Of a stretch of 13,701 nucleotides of DNA, positions 1 through 6,461 are shown one piece after another. Each line of letters opens with the position of its first letter. Position 1 is the stretch's first letter. Origin of the DNA: Fimbriimonadia bacterium (lineage in GTDB: Bacteria > Armatimonadota > Fimbriimonadia > Fimbriimonadales > Fimbriimonadaceae); contig JALGXY010000206.1 in the NCBI GenBank assembly GCA_029824495.1, positions 1 to 13,701 on the forward strand, read 5' to 3'. The notes beneath the pieces are model-generated. The model saw nothing but the letters and a program-made list of their open reading frames with translations, was not told the origin of the DNA and searched no databases. The position numbers and the translations under genes were made by a program.

Positions 1-1
1 A

Positions 2-1435
2 GGCTTCCAGGCGTTTACCGCCTTGACACCTGAAGACCGAAAGAACAGGCTTGGTTCAGCAGGAATCTGGGCTGTGTCGTTTGCTCTCTTCTTGACCTGG
101 CATCAGGCGACCGGAGACCAGGTTGAGATCCTGAAGGGCGTGGTTGCCATGAAGCCCCGCACGATCGCGGTGACCGTCCTGCTTGCCATCGCGGCAATCT
201 CGGCAATGGTGACGACTCAGCGTGCGGCACAAAAGCGAGGAGCCGCCCGCAAAGTGGTCGTCCAGGTCGCGCTGCTGGTCGGCTGTCTTATCTTCAGCAT
301 CCCCTTCGCCTGGATGCTCAGCACCAGCTTTAAAGAGAGCGAAGACATCTCCCTGGCAGATGGCATTCGCTGGATCCCTCAGGTCAATGTCACCCACGAC
401 TACATGGATGAGGAGAAGCCGCTCGTCTCGGCAGACTTGAGAGGCCGGGGTGTCAAAGCACAGATCATCGAGGTCCAGGCCGACGGTCAGGTTCTGCTGG
501 AGGTCGAGCGCCCTTACGGTCTTCGAGGAAGACGGTTTGAGTCAGCTCAGAGCGAGATCACTCCGATCCCTCGTGCAGCTCCTGTTGTCACTCTCGATTC
601 GGATGGCGAAACGGTTACCGGTTTTGTTGCCCGCGAACTCGACAACGGCTCACGCGAGGTCGAAATCATGTCGCCCGAAGCTCGAAAGGGCGAACGAGTC
701 GTAGCGGCAGCCGGGAAGGCAGAGCAGGTTCAGCGCACGGGATTCCGCTGGCAGAACTATCCAGAAGCGTTGGAGTTTCTTCCCGAGGAGACCAAGTACG
801 GACTGGTCTACCTTAAGAACACGGTCATTCTGGTTGTCATGTCGGTGATCGGCACAATTCTGAGCTGTTCACTCGTCGCCTACGGCTTCTCACGCTTGAA
901 ATTCCCAGGCAATGACCTGCTGTTCGGGCTGATGCTGGCGACAATGATGCTGCCGGCGGCTGTGACGATGCTGCCCACCTTCCTGATCTTCCGTCAGCTT
1001 GGCTGGATCGACACTCTGCTGCCGATCTGGGTGCCGACCTTCTTTGCTCAGGCCTTCAATGTGTTCCTGCTCCGGCAGTTCTTCCGCACGATCCCGATGG
1101 AGCTGGAAGACGCAGCCAAGATCGACGGCTGCAGCTATCTGAAAACCTACTGGACTGTGATGATGCCGCAGATCAAACCGGCGCTCGCCGCGATTTCGAT
1201 CTGGACATTCATGGGAGCCTGGAACAACTTTATGGGTCCGCTGATCTACGTCAGCTCACCCGAGAATATGCCGATTGCCTACGCTCTGCAGCTCTTCAGT
1301 GGAGAGCGCGGCGGCGAGTACGGGCTGATGATGGCGTTCGGCGCGATGGCGACTGTACCAGTTGTCCTGCTCTTCTTCGTGGCCCAGAAGTGGTTTATCG
1401 AAGGCGTGCAGCTCAGCGGCCTTGGTGGGCGCTAG
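2..1435 (+). CDS. MalG-type carbohydrate ABC transporter permease, 5' end uncertain
   Basis: Inner-membrane permease subunit of a binding-protein-dependent (CUT1-like) sugar importer. The frame is open to the left edge of the window. TTG at 23 and ATG at 149 (AAGGG about 11 bases upstream) are internal candidate starts, but coding character continues upstream of both. Numbering from the TTG, there are hydrophobic segments at about 46-64 and 76-99, then TSFK and GIRWIPQ (114-120), then an insert to about residue 240, then FRWQNYPEAL and the remaining membrane segments. The cytoplasmic EAA loop that contacts the ATPase is clear: EDAAKIDGCS at about 363-372, followed by MPQIKPAL. The end, GVQLSGLGGR, matches the usual family terminus. 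In ordinary MalG-like permeases WIP is followed within a few residues by NY, so the insert is extra. The ATPase, MalF-like partner and binding protein are not in the window. The family call is secure; the start is not. Confidence 0.9.
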   Translation, partial: GFQAFTALTPEDRKNRLGSAGIWAVSFALFLTWHQATGDQVEILKGVVAMKPRTIAVTVLLAIAAISAMVTTQRAAQKRGAARKVVVQVALLVGCLIFSIPFAWMLSTSFKESEDISLADGIRWIPQVNVTHDYMDEEKPLVSADLRGRGVKAQIIEVQADGQVLLEVERPYGLRGRRFESAQSEITPIPRAAPVVTLDSDGETVTGFVARELDNGSREVEIMSPEARKGERVVAAAGKAEQVQRTGFRWQNYPEALEFLPEETKYGLVYLKNTVILVVMSVIGTILSCSLVAYGFSRLKFPGNDLLFGLMLATMMLPAAVTMLPTFLIFRQLGWIDTLLPIWVPTFFAQAFNVFLLRQFFRTIPMELEDAAKIDGCSYLKTYWTVMMPQIKPALAAISIWTFMGAWNNFMGPLIYVSSPENMPIAYALQLFSGERGGEYGLMMAFGAMATVPVVLLFFVAQKWFIEGVQLSGLGGR

Positions 1436-1444
1436 ACAGGAGAT

Positions 1445-1474
1445 TCTCCAGCTCGGCCTAGGCCGAGCTGGAGA
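1445..1474. terminator. Perfect 30-bp palindrome between convergent genes, likely bidirectional terminator
   Basis: Each arm is TCTCCAGCTCGGCCT in the 5' to 3' sense of its own strand, meeting at a central CCTAGG. Symmetry is perfect over 15+15 bases. It lies between the stop of the plus-strand permease (1435) and the stop of the minus-strand permease (1481), where a bidirectional terminator is expected. No T-tract follows on either strand, so intrinsic termination would be atypical. It could instead protect 3' ends from exonuclease or block transcripts from colliding. A protein-binding palindrome is the alternative. Confidence 0.6.
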
Positions 1475-1480
1475 GATCGA

Positions 1481-2251
1481 TCAGGCTTCGTCGTCGCGCG
1501 GATAGAACTCCATCGCCGTGAAGACCCTCATGCCGATGAAGATCGTCAAAGCAGCGATGCCGGCCAGCACCGTCCAGCCGAGCCAAGGCTTGATCGGATC
1601 GAACCCGAGGTTTCCTGAGAGCGCGGAAAGGAACCCGCTCGCACCCGACTTGGCGTGGTCTGCGGCAGCGTTCATGTACGACTGCACCGACAGGTAGTTG
1701 AGCCCCTGAGAAGTGTTCTGCACAAATGGCTCGAAGCCAAAAGCGTAGATCAATGAGACGATCAACGCCTTTTTCATCACCATGCTGATCAGGACAAAGA
1801 TGCCGGTATAGGCGGCGGCTCCCAGCCCAAGGATTGCGAGATCCTTGACGATGACAGCACTGAAGGTATCTTTTATTCCAACCAGAACAAGGGCGCCAGC
1901 CAGGCAGGCGAGCACAGAAGCCGAAGCTGCAGCGGTCATCGCTGCCAGAGTTCTGCCCAGAGACATCTTCCAGCGTTCAGCGCTTCTTGTCAGCAGCAGA
2001 ATAACGGTCTTCTGCTCGATCTCCTGTAGGATCACCGACATGCTGAAAATTGCAGCGGTTAGGGCGGCCATGCGGAAGATCAGAATATCGGCGAGCTGAC
2101 CATACGCTTCGAGATTGGTCATCGCGGAGTCTCGGCTCATGTACTTCCAGGCGGCAGCTACGATTGCTGTGAAGATCGTGATGACAATCCAAAGTACGAG
2201 CCGGTTTGGCCGCATCAGATCGCGCAGCGCAGATGTGTAGAAGATCTTCAT
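1481..2251 (-). CDS. ABC-2 type transporter permease (module B)
   Basis: Integral membrane protein of 256 residues and the last gene of the four-gene ABC operon. About six membrane segments can be read: roughly 18-35, 56-75, 100-125, 137-157, 162-178 and 225-245. After segment 2 comes the family's cytoplasmic elbow, EIEQKTVILLLTRSAERW (77-94), equivalent to the 'E-x-x-x-T-x-x-x-L-L-x-R-P' stretch where ABC-2 permeases meet their ATPase. Here the usual Pro after Arg is Ser. The ATG overlaps the stop of the upstream ATPase as ATGA, with GGAG five bases before the start, so the two are translationally coupled. It presumably pairs with that ATPase. The substrate cannot be told from sequence. Confidence 0.9.
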   Translation of the reverse strand: MKIFYTSALRDLMRPNRLVLWIVITIFTAIVAAAWKYMSRDSAMTNLEAYGQLADILIFRMAALTAAIFSMSVILQEIEQKTVILLLTRSAERWKMSLGRTLAAMTAAASASVLACLAGALVLVGIKDTFSAVIVKDLAILGLGAAAYTGIFVLISMVMKKALIVSLIYAFGFEPFVQNTSQGLNYLSVQSYMNAAADHAKSGASGFLSALSGNLGFDPIKPWLGWTVLAGIAALTIFIGMRVFTAMEFYPRDDEA

Positions 2252-3189
2252 GGGGTCTCCACCAGGTAGGCGAACACCGCCTCCAAGCTGTTGTCGGGGC
2301 TCTCAACACCGTAGATTTTCAAGCCGTGCTCAATCGAGAGGCCTGGGATCATGGAGTAGAGCAGATCGGGCTGTTTTGTCTTGATCTCAACACTGGCGCC
2401 ATCAGGCCGCATTTCGGCGCTGATCACCTGATCGAGCTTCACCAGATGCCCGGCGGCTTCGCGAGGCTGGTCCGTCATGATCCGGATCCGGTGGGGATGC
2501 CGATCGATCAGCTCCCGGATCGTTCTGAGGTCACCTGAGGCCATCAATCGGCCACGGTGCATCAAGAGAATCGAACGTGTCATCTGCTCGACTTCGAACA
2601 GGATGTGACTGCTCACCAGAATCGCTCGGCCTTCGTTGGCCAGTTTTTCAAGGACCTGCATGAACTCACGGCGCCCGATTGGGTCGAGGCCGTTCAGCGG
2701 TTCGTCAAGCACGATCACTTTCGGGTCGTGAACCATCGCGGCCGCGAGCTTGATCCGCTGGCGCATGCCTTTAGAGCAGCCAGCCAGCTTCTTGTCAGCG
2801 CGCTCGTGCATGCCAACCTGGTCGATCAGCACCTGAGCTCTTTCGGAGGCAGCAGCTCTTGACATACCCTGCATTTCTGCCATTCGAACCACGAACTGCC
2901 GACCTGTGAGATGTTCTGGAAAGTTGTCGAACTCTGAGCAGAAGCCGAGAAGCTCGTACACTTTGGGATTGGCAAACGGGATGTGCCCGAAGACCTCAAC
3001 CTCGCCCGTTGTCGGCCGAAGCTGGCCAGTAATCAGCTTCATCAGCGTCGACTTTCCGGCACCGTTCTGGCCCAGCAGCGCCGTAACGCCCGGCCTGATT
3101 TCGCAGGTGATATCGTTGACGCCGATCACCTCGCCATACCAACGACTGGCGTTCTTGATCGTGATCATTGTCTCGTTTGAAGTTGTCAT
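2248..3189 (-). CDS. ABC transporter ATP-binding protein (module B)
   Basis: Cytoplasmic ATPase of an ABC-2 exporter, 313 residues. Walker A GQNGAGKST is at 40-48; the signature is a degenerate SKGMRQR at 139-145; Walker B VIVLDEP is at 158-164; the D-loop is NGLDP and the switch His is in SSHIL (H195). The Q-loop position reads GFCSEFD, with Glu in place of Gln, a common variation among exporter ATPases of this kind. About 100 residues follow the nucleotide-binding domain, the usual C-terminal extension. The reading frame extends 20 codons further upstream, but I chose ATG 3189. It overlaps the upstream stop as TAATG, has GGAGG about nine bases before it, and gives a normal N-terminus. An upstream start would lie inside the preceding gene. 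Confidence 0.93.
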   Translation of the reverse strand: MTTSNETMITIKNASRWYGEVIGVNDITCEIRPGVTALLGQNGAGKSTLMKLITGQLRPTTGEVEVFGHIPFANPKVYELLGFCSEFDNFPEHLTGRQFVVRMAEMQGMSRAAASERAQVLIDQVGMHERADKKLAGCSKGMRQRIKLAAAMVHDPKVIVLDEPLNGLDPIGRREFMQVLEKLANEGRAILVSSHILFEVEQMTRSILLMHRGRLMASGDLRTIRELIDRHPHRIRIMTDQPREAAGHLVKLDQVISAEMRPDGASVEIKTKQPDLLYSMIPGLSIEHGLKIYGVESPDNSLEAVFAYLVETP

Positions 3190-4145
3190 TACTTCACCAC
3201 CTCCACGGCTCGAATCCTTCGCCAGGCAATAAACAGCGCCAGCGCACACAGACCAATGAACATCGATATCACCAAGAATTCTGGCGGCCGAGGAATCGTG
3301 TCAAACCCTGCGGCGTCGCTCGGCAGAATGCCGAATTTCGGGCTGCCGTCCGTGTTCAGGATCAATTTGGTTATCGCTCGAATGACCCCATCGACCGACA
3401 TGTATGAGCCGATTTCAGCCATGCGTCGAACGCCGCCAGGAGCATCAGACTCCAGAGCAATGATCGACATGACTTTGGCCGCCAAGAAGGTCATCAGATA
3501 GAGCCCGGCATAGGTGACCGATGCGTGTTTGACCTCTTTGAACAAGGAGCTGATGCCGACCACCATGCTGGCGTGAAAGGCCGCAATGGTGGGGAACAGT
3601 ATGAGAATTCTCGCTATCAGCCAGGGGTCATCAGAGATGAAGCCGAGCGACTGATAGTTGAGAGCACAGTAGGCGTAGAAGATCAGTGCTGGGATGATCA
3701 TGGCGAAGCAGAGCGGCATAAAGACCGACATCCACTTGCCCTTCAGATAGTCGAGCTTGGTACATGGCCTGCTGAGATAGATCAGAAGCGAGTTTGTCCG
3801 GTTGTCGCTCGCTATCGCTGCTGAACCGACCGACAGTGTCAACAGCATCCACATCAGGTTTGCCGATGAGACACCATGAAGGAACTGGTCATTCCAGACG
3901 ATTCGGTTAAAGATCTCATCCGACAGCATCCCGGCACCTTCCGCGCCAGAGACCTGCCCCATGATGTAGAGGAACGCGAGCTGCGCCAGGTAGTACCAGC
4001 CGCCCAGTGACGTCAGCACCCAATAGGGCTTCTTCTTGATCGCCTCTTTGAACGCTCGGAAAGCGATGACTCGCCACCGATGTCTCGGCTCTTCCAGCGG
4101 ACCGTCGTAATGTCTGTAACTCAGATCAGCAATGCCATCACTCAT
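3189..4145 (-). CDS. ABC-2 type transporter permease (module A)
   Basis: Integral membrane protein of 318 residues. The N-terminal cytoplasmic stretch contains YRHYDGPLEEPRHRW (10-24), a Tyr-Asp-Gly motif often seen ahead of the first membrane segment in ABC-2 permeases. Hydrophobic segments lie near 42-63, 96-112, 139-161, 176-200, 206-228 and 290-310. The ATPase-contact elbow NRTNSLLIYLSRPCTKLDY (115-133) is well conserved. Start choice: an in-frame ATG ten codons upstream lies inside the preceding ATPase gene. ATG 4145 overlaps that gene by eight bases (ATGAGTGA) and has GGAGG about nine bases upstream, so it is preferred. It differs clearly in sequence from the module B permease, so this is not a recent tandem duplication. 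Confidence 0.9.
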   Translation of the reverse strand: MSDGIADLSYRHYDGPLEEPRHRWRVIAFRAFKEAIKKKPYWVLTSLGGWYYLAQLAFLYIMGQVSGAEGAGMLSDEIFNRIVWNDQFLHGVSSANLMWMLLTLSVGSAAIASDNRTNSLLIYLSRPCTKLDYLKGKWMSVFMPLCFAMIIPALIFYAYCALNYQSLGFISDDPWLIARILILFPTIAAFHASMVVGISSLFKEVKHASVTYAGLYLMTFLAAKVMSIIALESDAPGGVRRMAEIGSYMSVDGVIRAITKLILNTDGSPKFGILPSDAAGFDTIPRPPEFLVISMFIGLCALALFIAWRRIRAVEVVK

Positions 4146-5058
4146 TGTCAATCGCCTCCAGGAATGCCTCTTCAAGTGATCGCTCAGCCTCGCCGAGCTG
4201 TCTCACCTGTGCGCCGATCTTCTCGGCCGATTCGAACACCGCTCTTGCGGTCTCATCAAGTGTTCCCGAACCGCGAACACGCATCTTCGCACCGCTGTGT
4301 CGTTCAATCTGCAGGCCAGACTCTGAAATCAGCTCCGCAAATCCTGGCGTGGCCTCTCGCAGCTCAATATCCATCGGCTGCCCTTCGATCGATTTCAGGT
4401 CACGGATGGTGCCTTCAGCTCTGAGCTGCCCATTAGTCAGCACCACGACGTAGTCGCAGGTGCGTTCGATGTCCCGCAGCAGGTGGCTGCAGACCAGAAC
4501 GCTGATGCCCTTCTCGTTGGCAACCTCTCGAACCATCTTCAGCATCTCCTCGCGGCCATGCGGATCGAGTCCGTTTGTTGGTTCATCGAGCAGAAGCAGT
4601 TTCGGCCCGTGTACGAGCGCCTGAGCAAATTTGATTCTCTGCTTCATGCCGGTCGAGTAGGTGTCGACTTCGCGGTAGCGCGCCTCACCAAGTCCGGTGT
4701 ATTCCAGAACTTCGTGGGCGCGTCTCAACGCCTGCCGTGCGGGCAGACCGGAGAGCTCTCCGGCGTAGGCGACATATTGGACCGCCGACATCCGGGGAAT
4801 ATGGCAGTCCTGCTCCGGCATATAGCCGACGAGCTGGCGGATACGGGCGTCATCATCGACCATTGACATGCCGAGGATGCTCGCGCTGCCAGCGGCAGGT
4901 GTCACAAATCCCAGCAGAGTCTTGATCAGAGTGGTTTTGCCGGCACCGTTGGGTCCGAGCAGACCGACAGCGCCTTCAGGAATATCGACGCTGAAATTCT
5001 TCAGCGCTTCAAATTTCCCGTAGCGGACGGTCATTCCTTCAATCGTGGCAATAGACAC
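4138..5058 (-). CDS. ABC transporter ATP-binding protein (module A), first gene of operon
   Basis: ABC exporter ATPase of 306 residues. Walker A GPNGAGKTT is at 35-43; GYMPEQD (78-84) is the Q-loop region; the signature STGMKQR is at 135-141; Walker B LLLLDEP is at 154-160; NGLDP is at 162-166; the switch His is H192 in CSHLL. A C-terminal extension of about 90 residues follows. The start is GTG at 5058, needed to supply the first beta strand (SIATIEGMTVRYG); AAGG lies upstream at a rather long spacing. The next in-frame ATG is eight codons in and would cut that strand. It is the promoter-proximal gene of the minus-strand operon and is divergent from ndk. Its partner is the overlapping module A permease. 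Confidence 0.93.
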   Translation of the reverse strand: MSIATIEGMTVRYGKFEALKNFSVDIPEGAVGLLGPNGAGKTTLIKTLLGFVTPAAGSASILGMSMVDDDARIRQLVGYMPEQDCHIPRMSAVQYVAYAGELSGLPARQALRRAHEVLEYTGLGEARYREVDTYSTGMKQRIKFAQALVHGPKLLLLDEPTNGLDPHGREEMLKMVREVANEKGISVLVCSHLLRDIERTCDYVVVLTNGQLRAEGTIRDLKSIEGQPMDIELREATPGFAELISESGLQIERHSGAKMRVRGSGTLDETARAVFESAEKIGAQVRQLGEAERSLEEAFLEAIDNE

Positions 5059-5166
5059 AGGCTTGTCGCACCTTACTTACAGACGCCATCTTGGGGTTCA
5101 AAGGGCCTGGGGACCTCGGCCAAATGACCGGAGTTGGTCTGGGGGCAGTGGTAGCCTCGAAATCTC
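5059..5166. promoter_or_regulatory. Divergent intergenic region between ABC operon and ndk
   Basis: These 108 bases must hold promoters for both directions. On the minus strand TTGAAC (5101-5096) is followed after 16 bases by TAAGTA (5079-5074), which would give a leader of roughly ten bases before the GTG. The -10 match is poor. On the plus strand I find no convincing -10 box and only a weak ribosome binding site before ndk. No riboswitch-like fold or strong operator palindrome is evident by eye. Confidence 0.3.
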
Positions 5167-5580
5167 ATGTCAGAAACGACATTGGTTCTTATCAAGCCAG
5201 GCGCGGTAGATCGTGGCCTGATCGGCGAAGTTGTCCGACGCATCGAAGCACGCGGACTCCGACTGGCTGGCCTGAAGCTGATTCAGCCAGAGCGAGCAAC
5301 GGTCGAAGAGCACTATGCCGAACACAAAGGCAAACCGTTCTATGACGGCATCTGCACCAGCCTCTCTACAGCTCCGATCGTGGCGATGGCGGTTAAGGGC
5401 GAAAACGCTGTCCTGGCGATCCGCACCATGATGGGCGCTACAAAGCCTGTCGAAGCAGCTCCCGGAACTGTCCGCGGCGACCTCGGCCTGACGATCGAAG
5501 ACAACGTCTGCCATTCAGCTGCAACTTCCGACGACGCCCAGCGAGAGCTCGGCATCTGGTTCCCCGAAGGCCTTCTCTAA
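5167..5580 (+). CDS. ndk: Nucleoside diphosphate kinase with variant active-site loop
   Basis: Cytoplasmic enzyme that transfers the gamma phosphate between nucleoside triphosphates and diphosphates through a phospho-histidine. At 137 residues it is normal family length. By position against the human enzyme I see K10, Y50, R86, T92, R103, N113, catalytic H116 and E127 all retained. PGTVRGDLGL (99-108) and LVLIKPGAVDRGLIGEV (6-22) are typical. The odd part is the loop after the histidine: NVCHSAAT in place of the usual N-x-x-H-G-S-D-S. The serine two residues after His is therefore Ala, and the Asp is Ala. It is a single-gene unit followed by a strong terminator. The ATG has only a poor Shine-Dalgarno. 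Activity is likely but the loop change could alter rate. Confidence 0.95.
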   Translation: MSETTLVLIKPGAVDRGLIGEVVRRIEARGLRLAGLKLIQPERATVEEHYAEHKGKPFYDGICTSLSTAPIVAMAVKGENAVLAIRTMMGATKPVEAAPGTVRGDLGLTIEDNVCHSAATSDDAQRELGIWFPEGLL

Positions 5581-5603
5581 GGTCAGCTTGCGCCCCCAAA
5601 AAG

Positions 5604-5634
5604 ACAGCCAAGGCGATTTAGCCTTGGCTGTTCT
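5604..5634. terminator. Bidirectional Rho-independent terminator after ndk
   Basis: A perfect 11-bp stem, ACAGCCAAGGC (5604-5614) with GCCTTGGCTGT (5621-5631), closes a GATTTA loop. On the plus strand it is followed by the T-rich TCTCTTTTA. On the minus strand the stem is followed by TCTTTTT, so it can also stop the convergent gene ending at 5655. This is the clearest terminator in the window. Confidence 0.9.
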
Positions 5635-5654
5635 CTTTTACCAAAAGGCTAAAT

Positions 5655-6119
5655 TTAGATCTGGGCGTCGAATCGAACCCTCACCGGCTGCCCTTCGTGT
5701 TCAAACTTAAACTCGATGACGACGATCGGGCTCGTCCAGCGCCAGCGAGTGCTGACTACGATATCGGGCGTTGAAACGATGGATCCGTTCCATTCGATCT
5801 GATCGAGCCCGCCCTGTTTTCCTGCTTCGATCAGCAGCGAAGATCCAGAGATTGTGAACAGCCGACCTTCTGCTTGAAACAGATACTCGAAGACGATGTT
5901 CAGGCCGTCAAGCCGCGCATCTGCCTTGGTGACCGGCCCCACGCGGAGACAATTGATCGAGACTCGGTGGCGGCTGGCCGGGATCGGGCGCAACAGGCTG
6001 CGGATCAGTTCGATAGGGCGCTGGCCTTTGGCCCACCAGAGGAGCTTTGCGAGCAGGTTCATTGGCCGTATGGCGTCCCCAAGCTGAAAAGGCCACTGCT
6101 CTGGTTTTTCTGCAGACAT
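5655..6119 (-). CDS. Hypothetical protein, 154 residues, beta-rich
   Basis: Not recognised. It starts MSAEKPEQWPFQLGD and continues with a basic, partly amphipathic helical stretch (LLAKLLWWAKGQRPIELIRSL, roughly 22-42). The remaining two thirds alternates polar and hydrophobic residues in strand-like runs, for example VSINCLRVGPVT, LNIVFEYLFQAEG, PIVVIEFKFEHEG and PVRVRFDAQI. There is no signal peptide, no clear membrane span and no catalytic motif. The frame is open for 35 more codons upstream, but that part runs through a 24-bp palindrome and reads as non-coding (SSPQAWGEGRN), so ATG 6119 is chosen; only a weak GGAGA lies about 12 bases upstream. A lipid-binding or scaffold role is possible but unsupported. 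It stands alone, 342 bases after the polymerase gene on the same strand. Confidence 0.65.
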   Translation of the reverse strand: MSAEKPEQWPFQLGDAIRPMNLLAKLLWWAKGQRPIELIRSLLRPIPASRHRVSINCLRVGPVTKADARLDGLNIVFEYLFQAEGRLFTISGSSLLIEAGKQGGLDQIEWNGSIVSTPDIVVSTRWRWTSPIVVIEFKFEHEGQPVRVRFDAQI

Positions 6120-6136
6120 TGTCAAGTGGTTTCTCC

Positions 6137-6160
6137 CCTCTCCCCAAGCTTGGGGAGAGG
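6137..6160. repeat. REP-like perfect palindrome 1
   Basis: Perfect 24-bp inverted repeat with arm CCTCTCCCCAAG meeting its complement at a central HindIII-type AAGCTT. Adjacent bases add further C-rich and G-rich partial symmetry. Pyrimidine-rich arms of the CCTCTCCCC type are typical of extragenic palindromes in many bacterial genomes. Confidence 0.75.
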
Positions 6161-6282
6161 AGGGTCCGCCAATGAGGCCAACATTAAGTTGGGCTCGACG
6201 TGGATGGGTGAGGGGGCTAGACAAAAGACAGCTTTAGACCCTATCATCGCCGCTTGCGCCGATGATCCTCCCCCTCTTTTAT

Positions 6283-6306
6283 TCTCCCCCTAGGCCTAGG
6301 GGGAGA
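6283..6306. repeat. REP-like perfect palindrome 2
   Basis: Perfect 24-bp inverted repeat with arm TCTCCCCCTAGG. Its CTCCCC stretch resembles palindrome 1, but the centre is AGGCCT. It contains CCTAGG twice; the same hexamer sits at the centre of the 1445-1474 palindrome. Confidence 0.75.
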
Positions 6307-6370
6307 GGACTGAAACTGAAACTCTGTGGTGCCGGCGACCACGTCTGCTCATCTGCCCTCCTCCCCCTAA

Positions 6371-6404
6371 CCCCCTCCTCCCTTTTGACAAAAGGAGGAG
6401 GGGG
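6371..6404. repeat. REP-like hairpin 3 with short loop
   Basis: Left arm CCCCCTCCTCCCTTTT (6371-6386) and right arm AAAAGGAGGAGGGGG (6390-6404) pair along 15 bases, with one bulged C and a GAC loop. It is the hairpin nearest the polymerase stop (58 bases away) and could act as its transcript 3' end. No T-tract follows on the minus strand. Confidence 0.7.
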
Positions 6405-6461
6405 AATCTACGACTCCGCTTCCTCCCTCGCAGGGGTTGGAGGGTTAAAGGAACGACAAGA

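Larger units (their letters stand above)
6120..6461. other. Non-coding gap with palindrome cluster
   Basis: This 342-bp stretch lies between the polymerase stop and the start of the hypothetical gene, both minus strand. It is rich in C-runs and G-runs. It holds three strong inverted repeats (listed separately), an imperfect hairpin at 6243-6266 (ATCATCG paired with CGATGAT), and a small one at 6422-6443 (CCTCC with GGAGG). Short reading frames across it are low-complexity and translate the repeats, so I call no gene. It resembles the REP-type extragenic repeat clusters of other bacteria and may end the polymerase transcript or stabilise its 3' end. Confidence 0.6.

Noticed and set aside
5059..5166. 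Riboswitch or small RNA upstream of ndk
   Set aside because: There is no convincing multi-stem fold or terminator in these 108 bases.
6120..6224. Longer N-terminus for the hypothetical gene at 5655-6119
   Set aside because: The added 35 codons translate through a 24-bp palindrome and look non-coding.
6137..6404. CRISPR array
   Set aside because: The palindromes differ from one another and have no equal-length spacers or repeated direct units.
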